Origin: Alphaproteobacteria bacterium UBA2966
Lineage (GTDB): Bacteria; Pseudomonadota; Alphaproteobacteria; UBA2966
Assembly: GCA_002348365.1 (NCBI GenBank)
Contig: DEBC01000165.1
Location: 1 to 5,856, forward strand
Direction of reading: 5' to 3'
DNA length: 5,856 bases
A model generated the notes under the pieces. It was not told the origin of the DNA. It was given only the letters and a program-made list of their open reading frames with translations, and ran no database searches. Both the position numbers and the translations under genes were made by a program. Of the stretch, positions 1-5,579 are shown piece by piece (the first letter of the stretch is position 1; the number at the start of each line of letters is the position of its first letter).

Positions 1-915
1 CTTGTCCGGAAAAATGTACGCGAGTCCCGCCGGAACCGCGACAAGCAAAAGGTAAAAGGCCAAAGCGCGGTTCCACGGCATGACACCGTTCAATATGTGA
101 TGGAGATGATTCCGATCGGAGTTAAAGGGAGATCGGCCAGCAAGGACACGTGTCACCATCAGACGCAGGCAATCCAGTATCGGCACCAAGAACCACAATG
201 CGACAATATCTGCCGACAATACCGAGAATTTCACGCCGTAGACGTAAACCGCCAATATCCCAATCCCGGTGCTCAGAGCGTAAGCCCCCGAATCTCCAAG
301 AAACAACCGGCCCCTAAGATTGAACGGCATCGCGATAGAAATCGAGATACCGAGCACCACCAGTAGCGGGGTCAGGTGCGATGGCGCATAGGCCAACAGG
401 CAAATCACCCAAATCAAGGACAAGCCCAGCACCAGACCGTTTCGACCATCCGCCATGTTCACTGCGTTCTGGAGTCCGACCAAGCAGATCACCGTGAATA
501 GCGTGGCCCAGCCGTACAGAAATACCGGCAAGCTCGAAAAGCTGAATGTGAAGGCTTCGACTCGCAGGGCGGGCACGGCGTAAAGGGCTCCGACGCAGAT
601 GGCCGCGGAGAGGATAAGCCGCCAGAGAGGTTTCACATGAACACGGTCGTCAACGTACCCTAGAACGAGCGAACCACCTGCGACGGCTGCAAGTGTGAAA
701 TAGAGCGGCGCATAGCCGCTGTGTGATCCGTAGAATATGGAGCTGCCAACGAATGGTAAGATCGACGCAATTCCGCCTACCAGTGGCGTGTCGACCTCGT
801 GGGTCTTGCGGATGCCGTCTGGCGAATCGACAACGCCCAACAGTAGACCCATTCGATGGGCCGCCAGGCAGACGGCCAAAGTAAATGCCGCCGCAATCAG
901 GTAAAAGAATGACAT
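1..915 (-). CDS. WecA/MraY-family polyprenyl-phosphate sugar-1-phosphate transferase (glycosyltransferase 4), 3' end outside window
   Basis: The minus strand is open from an ATG at 915 to position 1, giving 305 residues with no stop; the family usually has about 340-380, so only the C-terminal tail is missing. Enzymes of this family transfer a sugar-1-phosphate from a UDP-sugar to undecaprenyl phosphate in the inner membrane, the first step of O-antigen or capsule repeat assembly. About ten hydrophobic segments are visible (roughly residues 3-24, 45-62, 69-88, 97-116, 128-148, 160-178, 182-200, 212-228, 231-255, 284-301). Family motifs appear in order: a WecA-like D-S-P...R-K-x-H...P-L-V-G-G-I at 30-50, the Asp pair GYVDDR at 86-91, NAVNMADGRNGL at 150-161, GDSGAY at 207-212, and the cytoplasmic HLHH at 270-273. 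The second Asp of the usual NMxDGxDG motif is Asn159 here. The start is supported by AAGG seven bases upstream and a promoter just beyond. Sugar specificity (GlcNAc or another N-acetylhexosamine) cannot be read from the sequence. Confidence 0.93.
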   Translation of the reverse strand, partial: MSFFYLIAAAFTLAVCLAAHRMGLLLGVVDSPDGIRKTHEVDTPLVGGIASILPFVGSSIFYGSHSGYAPLYFTLAAVAGGSLVLGYVDDRVHVKPLWRLILSAAICVGALYAVPALRVEAFTFSFSSLPVFLYGWATLFTVICLVGLQNAVNMADGRNGLVLGLSLIWVICLLAYAPSHLTPLLVVLGISISIAMPFNLRGRLFLGDSGAYALSTGIGILAVYVYGVKFSVLSADIVALWFLVPILDCLRLMVTRVLAGRSPFNSDRNHLHHILNGVMPWNRALAFYLLLVAVPAGLAYIFPDK

Positions 916-948
916 CGGAAAGCCTTGGGCTCTCTGGCTTACGCAACC

Positions 949-978
949 ATTACATGTCAATAGATCAGCAAGTGTCAA
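949..978 (-). promoter_or_regulatory. Sigma70-like promoter for the WecA-like gene
   Basis: On the minus strand a perfect TTGACA (-35, positions 978-973) is followed after 18 nt by TGTAAT (-10, positions 954-949, five of six consensus bases). Transcription would begin near 942, leaving a leader of about 27 nt that includes the AAGG ribosome-binding site at 926-923. A second TTGACA at 960-955 repeats the first at an 18-nt interval but has no matching -10 box. This is a sequence match only; no start site is demonstrated. Confidence 0.5.
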
Positions 979-1048
979 TTTCGCAATTACTGAATGGCCT
1001 AAATTATGGAATCTGCAATATCTGGACTTTCGTGATTTGCGAACGAGC

Positions 1049-1078
1049 TTGTCATCTCAACCACAAAGAGGGTATGAC
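1049..1078 (+). promoter_or_regulatory. Candidate promoter for gmhA and possibly the downstream genes
   Basis: TTGTCA (1049-1054, five of six consensus -35 bases) and TATGAC (1073-1078, four of six -10 bases) are separated by 18 nt. Initiation would be near 1085, about 48 nt before the GTG chosen for gmhA. The -10 match is weak, so the call is tentative. If correct, it also rules out the far-upstream TTG at 1037 as the gmhA start. Confidence 0.3.
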
Positions 1079-1121
1079 GCAGCAAGCATAGGGCACAGGT
1101 TGAATAGGCTCTTACTCGTGC

Positions 1122-1126
1122 AGGAA
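1122..1126 (+). promoter_or_regulatory. Ribosome-binding site deciding the gmhA start
   Basis: AGGAA lies six nucleotides upstream of the GTG at 1133. Other in-frame starts (TTG 1037 and GTG 1118) have no comparably placed Shine-Dalgarno sequence. The GTG 1133 start also gives 196 residues, matching the usual GmhA length. Confidence 0.6.
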
Positions 1127-1132
1127 CACCCC

Positions 1133-1723
1133 GTGAACGTCTCGGCCATATTGGATGCCGGTTTCAAAGAACACGGGGCACTGTTGCAAGCGACAAGGGA
1201 TGCGGTAAAAGAACCGTTCACCCAACTGGTGAGCGTGTGCATCGAGGCGATTCTAAATGAGAACAAGATCATCCTGTTTGGAAACGGGGGCAGTGCGTCC
1301 GATGCGCAACATATTGCGGCTGAACTGGTCGGGCGTTATGTCTCGGACAGAATGCCGATCCCGGCGATTTCGCTGGCAACCGATTCATCGGCACTCACGG
1401 CAATTTCCAACGACTACGGCTTCGAACACGTTTTCGAACGTCAACTGACAGGACTCGGGACAGCGGGTGACGTCGCAATTGGGCTGAGCACATCCGGGAA
1501 CAGCCCCAACGTCATTCGCGCATTGCAAGCTGCGCGCACATTGAAAATGACGCCAGCCGGGTTCGCCGGTAATACGGGCGGCGCCATGCAAGATATCGCT
1601 AGTCCTGTATTAGTTGTGCCCAGCAGCGAGACCCCCAGAATTCAAGAAATGCATATCTTGCTCGGTCATCTGCTTTGTGCCGCCATCGAACAGGGGCTAG
1701 GCCTCACCCAGGACGATGACTAG
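1133..1723 (+). CDS. gmhA: Phosphoheptose isomerase (sedoheptulose 7-phosphate isomerase), SIS domain
   Basis: GmhA converts D-sedoheptulose 7-phosphate to D-glycero-D-manno-heptose 7-phosphate in the cytoplasm, the first step toward ADP- or GDP-activated heptose for LPS core, capsule or O-chain. The 196-residue product is a single SIS domain. It has the sugar-phosphate loop FGNGGSASDAQH (49-60), LSTSGNS (118-124) and RIQEMHILLGH (169-179). The metal and catalytic set of GmhA is complete: His60, Glu64, Gln171 and His179, aligning one position off Escherichia coli His61, Glu65, Gln172 and His180. Glu64 and His179 also separate it from the replication factor DiaA, which has the same fold but lacks them. 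The GTG start was chosen on ribosome-binding site and length; the same frame stays open back to TTG 1037. It diverges from the WecA-like gene and lies 72 nt before the amidotransferase. No other heptose-pathway gene is in the window, so whether it serves LPS core or a specific glycan is unknown. Confidence 0.92.
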   Translation: MNVSAILDAGFKEHGALLQATRDAVKEPFTQLVSVCIEAILNENKIILFGNGGSASDAQHIAAELVGRYVSDRMPIPAISLATDSSALTAISNDYGFEHVFERQLTGLGTAGDVAIGLSTSGNSPNVIRALQAARTLKMTPAGFAGNTGGAMQDIASPVLVVPSSETPRIQEMHILLGHLLCAAIEQGLGLTQDDD

Positions 1724-1733
1724 TCATAAATCC

Positions 1734-1796
1734 ATGCCAGATCACGGCTGCAAACAAGTGCACTTCGTCATCCTCGCCATCGAGGTCTGGCGCTGA
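1734..1796 (+). other. Possible 20-codon upstream ORF coupled to the amidotransferase start
   Basis: An ATG at 1734 opens a 20-codon frame whose TGA (1794-1796) overlaps the ATG of the next gene in a TGATG arrangement. It fills most of the gap between gmhA and the amidotransferase. No Shine-Dalgarno sequence is evident before this ATG. It could be a coupling leader peptide, the remnant of a lost gene (the stretch VHFVILA resembles the start of nucleotidyltransferases, a common gmhA neighbour), or chance. Confidence 0.15.
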
Positions 1797-3775
1797 TGTG
1801 CGGTCTCGTTGGATTCCTGGAACCGCCGGGGACCAGAAATCCGGAGCAAGCACGGTCCATCGCCGGAAGCATGTCTGCGGCTATCCACCATCGCGGCCCG
1901 GACGACGAAGATACCTGGTGCGATGTAGATGCCGGTATAGGTTTCGGACATAGACGGTTGTCGATCATCGATCTGTCGACCCACGGCCGCCAGCCCATGG
2001 AGTCGGAATCAGGACGTTACGTCATCGCCTACAATGGCGAGGTCTACAATTTTCCGGACCTTCGTAGGGAGCTCGAGTCCAAGGGACACACATTTCGTGG
2101 TCACTCTGACACCGAAGTGATCCTCGCCGCTATCGAGGAATGGGGACTCGAGTCGGCACTCAACAGATTCGTCGGTATGTTCGCATTCGCGCTGTGGGAC
2201 CGATCGTCGCGGCAGCTTCATCTGGTCCGAGACCGACTTGGCATCAAACCATTGTATTACGGTTGGTGTGGTCAATCTCTCCTGTTTGGATCCGAACTAC
2301 GGGCAATCGAACGGCACCCCGACTTCGTGGGCGAGGTAGATCGGGAGGCCTTGTCCCTGTACCTGAGATTCAGTTACGTCCCCGCGCCGTGGTCCATGTT
2401 CAAGGGTGTTCGCAAGCTGTCACCGGGAACCATACTGACTACCGACGGCGTCCAAGGAAATGAGCGATCGGACGTCTATTGGTCTCTTCATGACGTCGCG
2501 GAAAGCGGCATTCGAGCACCGTTCCGAGGCGATGATCGAGAAGCCGCGACAAAACTGGAGGATTTGCTGCGCGAGGCCACCCGCCAGCGCATGATCGCAG
2601 ACGTGCCGATTGGCGTTCTGCTATCAGGAGGAGTGGACTCCAGCACGGTTGCGGCCTTGATGCAGTCAGAGAGCACCTCACCGGTAAGTTCATTTACGAT
2701 TGCGTTCCCTGACAGTGAGTTTGACGAGAGCAAGGACGCAGGCTTGGTGGCCAATCATCTTGGGACCGATCACCATGAATTACCGGTTACGGCCCGAGAC
2801 GCCCTTGAATCAATTCCCCAGTTACCGGCCTTGGCCGACGAGCCATTTGCCGATTCCTCTCAAATACCGACCTTTCTTGTTTCGCATCTGGCCAGACGAC
2901 ACGTGACGGTGTGCCTGTCCGGTGACGGCGGAGACGAAGTCTTCGGTGGGTACAATCGCTACGCCTGGTGCGAACCCTTATACGCAATATTCGATCGCAC
3001 ACCCTATGAGTTCAGAAACCTCGTGGGCAGGTCGATGCGAATTGTGTCGCCGGCGACTTGGGACCGGACTGCCCGCGCCCTCCACCCCTTATTGCCAAAG
3101 TCCCTCCGCCTTCGCGATCCAGGAGACAAGATTTACAAGGCGGCGACTGTGATCTCTTCACCCACTCCGGCAGACGCCTATCTCCGCCTGATCAGTCAAT
3201 GGCAATCGCCTGGTAACATTGTTCTCGGCAGTGAAGAACCTCAGACACTTATTGCACAGGCGGAAAATTGGGATCACATCCCAGATCTGACACGGCAGAT
3301 GATGTACTTGGACTCCATGACCTATTTACCCGACGATATTCTGGCAAAGGTCGATCGCGCGAGCATGGCCTGGAGTTTGGAGGCGCGCGTTCCACTTCTG
3401 GATCATCGCGTGGTGGATTTTGCCTGGACGCTTCCACGACATATGAAAGTTTCCGATGGAGTCACCAAGTCCATACTTCGGGATGTCTTATATAAATATG
3501 TTCCGCGAGAAGTCATCGAACGGCCAAAATGGGGATTTGCAATTCCACTGCATGACTGGCTTCGTGGTCCACTCCGTGACTGGGCAGACACGCTACTTGA
3601 CGAGCAAAGGCTGATCTCGGAAGGCTATTTTCGCCCAAAAGAAATTCTACGCGTGTGGCAGGAACATCTCTCAGGAAGGCGGAACTGGCACACGCACCTG
3701 TGGAGTGTCTTGATATTTCAAGCCTGGCTAGATCGATCAAACAGCTCCGATCGAGCAACTCTGGCTGCAGCGTAA
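1796..3775 (+). CDS. asnB: Asparagine synthase (glutamine-hydrolysing) family amidotransferase
   Basis: The family hydrolyses glutamine and passes ammonia to an acyl-adenylate made with ATP, classically forming asparagine from aspartate. The 659-residue product starts MCGLVGF, so Cys2 becomes the N-terminal nucleophile and fixes the start; GAGG lies ten bases upstream. The class II glutaminase domain occupies roughly residues 2-200, with HRGPDD (32-37), YNGEVYN (79-85) and SDTEV (104-108). The synthetase domain follows, with the ATP-pyrophosphatase loop SGGVDSS (277-283), LSGDGGDEVFGGY (from 374), and the AKVDRASM...SLEARVPLLD block from about 517. All expected catalytic motifs are intact, so both half-reactions look functional. 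It is about 100 residues longer than E. coli AsnB (554) but within the range of homologues in polysaccharide loci, where members such as WbpS are linked to amidation of sugar uronic acids. Given the context, the true acceptor may be a uronate or other carboxylate rather than aspartate; this is inference. It heads the tightly spaced gene run. Confidence 0.9.
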   Translation: MCGLVGFLEPPGTRNPEQARSIAGSMSAAIHHRGPDDEDTWCDVDAGIGFGHRRLSIIDLSTHGRQPMESESGRYVIAYNGEVYNFPDLRRELESKGHTFRGHSDTEVILAAIEEWGLESALNRFVGMFAFALWDRSSRQLHLVRDRLGIKPLYYGWCGQSLLFGSELRAIERHPDFVGEVDREALSLYLRFSYVPAPWSMFKGVRKLSPGTILTTDGVQGNERSDVYWSLHDVAESGIRAPFRGDDREAATKLEDLLREATRQRMIADVPIGVLLSGGVDSSTVAALMQSESTSPVSSFTIAFPDSEFDESKDAGLVANHLGTDHHELPVTARDALESIPQLPALADEPFADSSQIPTFLVSHLARRHVTVCLSGDGGDEVFGGYNRYAWCEPLYAIFDRTPYEFRNLVGRSMRIVSPATWDRTARALHPLLPKSLRLRDPGDKIYKAATVISSPTPADAYLRLISQWQSPGNIVLGSEEPQTLIAQAENWDHIPDLTRQMMYLDSMTYLPDDILAKVDRASMAWSLEARVPLLDHRVVDFAWTLPRHMKVSDGVTKSILRDVLYKYVPREVIERPKWGFAIPLHDWLRGPLRDWADTLLDEQRLISEGYFRPKEILRVWQEHLSGRRNWHTHLWSVLIFQAWLDRSNSSDRATLAAA

Positions 3776-3778
3776 TTC

Positions 3779-4300
3779 ATGATTATCTGGCTTATTGGAC
3801 TCTCAGGAGCGGGCAAATCCACCGTCGGGCGAATTGTCGCAGAACGGCTGCGACAAAATTGCCGAAACCTTGTCTATCTGGATGGCGATGACCTCCGCGA
3901 GGTGTGGGGCGATTCACCCGGTCATACGATCGAAGGACGCGCCCTCAATGCCCAGCGTATCTCACATCTTTGCCACCTCTTGGACTCGCAGGGCATCCAC
4001 GCTGTTACAGCGATCCTTTCCATCTTCCCCGAGTGGCAGGCTTGGAATCGAGCATACTTTTCTCGTTACTTCGAAATCTACTTTGATGTCCCTCTCGAAA
4101 CCGTCGAAGCAAGAGACCCCAAGGGGATCTATGCCGCCGCCCGGGCAGGCCGAGAGAAGAACGTCGTGGGCATCGACATCCCGTTCACGCCACCACTCAA
4201 CGCAGACTTGATCTTGCAACCACCCGAGGTTCTGGAGCCGGTCGACGCCATCGCCAATCGGATACTCGACGCATTGCCATCCCTGGAGATGGCGGAGTGA
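3779..4300 (+). CDS. Adenylylsulfate kinase (CysC)-family P-loop kinase, probably not a classical APS kinase
   Basis: This 173-residue protein has the fold signature of APS kinase: Walker A GLSGAGKST (7-15), the DGDDLR strand (35-40), Arg54 and Asn57 in the lid region, and the RDPKGIY...AGREKNVVGID block (112-133). APS kinase phosphorylates the 3'-OH of adenylylsulfate. It is shorter than E. coli CysC (201), lacking the residues normally preceding the P-loop. The segment usually reading GFSxxDRxxN is GHTIEGRALN (48-57), so the Phe that stacks on the APS adenine is His49 and the Asp is Gly53. The usual FISP is ILSI (79-82). No ATP sulfurylase or PAPS reductase gene is present. Known precedent: the Campylobacter jejuni CysC homologue Cj1415 is a CDP-phosphoramidate kinase for capsule decoration. 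A kinase acting on a nucleotide-linked modification precursor is therefore a real alternative. It starts 3 nt after the amidotransferase stop, without a clear ribosome-binding site, and ends in a GTGA overlap with the next gene. Confidence 0.85.
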   Translation: MIIWLIGLSGAGKSTVGRIVAERLRQNCRNLVYLDGDDLREVWGDSPGHTIEGRALNAQRISHLCHLLDSQGIHAVTAILSIFPEWQAWNRAYFSRYFEIYFDVPLETVEARDPKGIYAAARAGREKNVVGIDIPFTPPLNADLILQPPEVLEPVDAIANRILDALPSLEMAE

Positions 4301-4839
4301 CGTATCCCTATACGGGTCGTGATCTCTTCGCTGAGCCGGAGACCTATGCCTACGCGGTTTGCGACCGAGATGACTATTTGGATGATTGGAAGACCAGTCG
4401 GCAACACGCCAAACACGAACTGGCGAAGCGCGCAATTTCGGGGGGTGCTATCGCAGTTCCCCATGATATGCAAAAACCTCCCGGGGTTCTGGCATTGAAC
4501 TCGGTCCTCGGACAATCACCGGTGTCCGAGTCTGCACTGGAACCCTTCGTGATCAAGTTCGAAGTGTTTGGCCGTCTGTTCGCATGGTACGGGGACAGCG
4601 GCCGTCGTCATCCAGACTCGCCGTTGGCCAATCTCTCGACATACATCCTTTTCGCGGAACGCCTTTGCGAAATCGCGGAGGGAGCGAAATCACTGAAACA
4701 TCTTTCGACGCTGCTCAAGCTCTGCGATGCACTGACAAGCCAGGCTGCCGAACGCTTTCTGCCGGAGGACGCAAGTCGATTGACTGATGTTCTCGACCGG
4801 GAGGAGTTGCTGGTGAAAGATATTGCTGAATCCGAATGA
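4297..4839 (+). CDS. Conserved-position hypothetical protein, 180 residues, family not recognised
   Basis: I do not recognise this family. The frame begins at a GTG (4297) overlapping the upstream stop as GTGA, with GGAG eight bases before it, and ends in an ATGA overlap with the formyltransferase-like gene. That coupling on both sides argues that it is a real gene and part of the same process. The product looks soluble: no signal peptide or membrane segment is visible. The N-terminal half is rich in aromatic and acidic residues (Tyr3, Tyr5, Phe11, Tyr17, Tyr19, then CDRDDYLDDW at 22-31) and contains a GG...PHDMQKPPG loop (49-63). Residues about 80-178 read as amphipathic helices, with a WYGDSGRRHPDSPL linker (97-110) and an acidic C-terminus. 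No catalytic motif of a known sugar or nucleotide enzyme was identified. It could be an enzyme subunit, a partner of one of its neighbours, or a new enzyme. Confidence 0.8.
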   Translation: MTYPYTGRDLFAEPETYAYAVCDRDDYLDDWKTSRQHAKHELAKRAISGGAIAVPHDMQKPPGVLALNSVLGQSPVSESALEPFVIKFEVFGRLFAWYGDSGRRHPDSPLANLSTYILFAERLCEIAEGAKSLKHLSTLLKLCDALTSQAAERFLPEDASRLTDVLDREELLVKDIAESE

Positions 4840-5579
4840 CTGACGTTCTGGATGACGTAGCTTTGATTGTCGGTCCTTCGGCCCGGTCCCGGGCCTATGC
4901 CCAAAAGCTCGTAGCGGCCGACATACTGCCAGGGTTGGTGCTGTACCAGCCAGGGGAAGAGTGGACCTGGACAGGAGACGAAGTATTCGAGGTTGATCTC
5001 TTTGAAGATGGCAACGTCTTCGAATTCCGGCCTAACGAAAGCGCCCGCACAACTCTTGAGCGCAGGGCAATTCCTGCGCAGGAGCTTAAGACGGCACCCA
5101 TTGGTGACGACGCCAACTTAGAAACCTTTAGCAATATGCCAGTCGATGTATTGGTTTTCTCCGGTTACCGCACCGGGATTCTGCCTCAGGCCGCGTTCGA
5201 TATCGGAAAGAAATTTCTGCACGTCCATGGAGGTCATGTCCCCGAATATCGTGGCAGTACGACCTTTTATTACAGCATTCTCTCCGATGGATTGATGGGA
5301 GCCTCCGCAATTTGGATGGATCCTGGAATTGATACCGGTCCGGTCATCGCCCGAAGGCACTACCCCGTTCCGAAGGGCATCAATATTGATTACATCCTCG
5401 ATCCGCTGGTGCGGGCCGATACGCTGGCAGCGGTACTCCGCCAGCGCGTGCGCGAAGAAAGATGGCCTCAGGCGGAACAGATTCTCCCTGACGTGGGGCA
5501 AACGTTTCACAAGATTCATCCTGTGTTGAAACACCTGGCGCTTGGACAATGCGGACTACTTCGCAAGGAGACCGCCTGA
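4836..5579 (+). CDS. Formyltransferase-fold protein (methionyl-tRNA formyltransferase N-terminal domain-like) with altered catalytic Asn
   Basis: The central part matches the formyl-transfer domain shared by Fmt, PurN, ArnA and sugar N-formyltransferases, which use 10-formyltetrahydrofolate to formylate an amine. Visible elements are DVLVFSGYRTGILP (104-117), the core HVHGGHVPEYRGST (129-142) and DPGIDTGPVI (162-171). Of the Asn-His-Asp catalytic triad, His131 and Asp166 are present but Asn is replaced by His129. The 247-residue length leaves no room for the C-terminal OB-like domain of tRNA formyltransferase, so it is not a housekeeping Fmt. The first 90 residues diverge and may hold the substrate site. 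It overlaps the preceding gene by ATGA, has no clear ribosome-binding site (coupled translation likely), and shares one base with the methyltransferase start. In a polysaccharide locus, N-formylation of an amino sugar would be the default guess, but the triad change makes another acyl or one-carbon chemistry possible. Confidence 0.85.
   Translation: MTDVLDDVALIVGPSARSRAYAQKLVAADILPGLVLYQPGEEWTWTGDEVFEVDLFEDGNVFEFRPNESARTTLERRAIPAQELKTAPIGDDANLETFSNMPVDVLVFSGYRTGILPQAAFDIGKKFLHVHGGHVPEYRGSTTFYYSILSDGLMGASAIWMDPGIDTGPVIARRHYPVPKGINIDYILDPLVRADTLAAVLRQRVREERWPQAEQILPDVGQTFHKIHPVLKHLALGQCGLLRKETA
5565..5570 (+). promoter_or_regulatory. Strong ribosome-binding site of the methyltransferase gene
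   Basis: AAGGAG lies inside the last codons of the formyltransferase-like gene, eight nucleotides before the ATG at 5579. It is the best Shine-Dalgarno match of the gene run and supports starting the methyltransferase at the TGATG junction. Confidence 0.65.

Noticed and set aside
97..946. Short open frames on both strands in the first kilobase
   Set aside because: The whole region reads as one 305-codon minus-strand frame with all WecA/MraY motifs in order, so the other frames are shadows.
1037..1132. N-terminal extension of gmhA from the TTG at 1037 (228 residues)
   Set aside because: The extra 32 residues do not resemble GmhA, no ribosome-binding site precedes the TTG, and the 196-residue GTG 1133 form matches the family length and has AGGAA six bases upstream.
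1133..1723. DiaA (DnaA-binding SIS protein) as the identity of the SIS-domain gene
   Set aside because: DiaA shares the fold but lacks the Glu and His that complete the isomerase active site; both are present here as Glu64 and His179.
1736..1791. Possible hairpin (GCCAGA at 1736-1741 with TCTGGC at 1786-1791) as a terminator after gmhA
   Set aside because: A six-base stem with a 44-base loop and no T-run is not a plausible intrinsic terminator; it could occur by chance.
3962..4435. Minus-strand open frame of 157 codons
   Set aside because: It lies antisense to the kinase and the start of the 180-residue gene, its Arg/Gly/His-rich translation has no recognisable motif, and the plus strand carries clear family motifs.
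5118..5549. Minus-strand open frame of 143 codons
   Set aside because: It is the complement of the formyltransferase core motif region; no ribosome-binding site or family resemblance was seen.
4836..5579. Housekeeping methionyl-tRNA formyltransferase (fmt)
   Set aside because: The protein is too short for the C-terminal domain, the catalytic Asn is His, and the gene is embedded in a polysaccharide-type operon rather than next to def.
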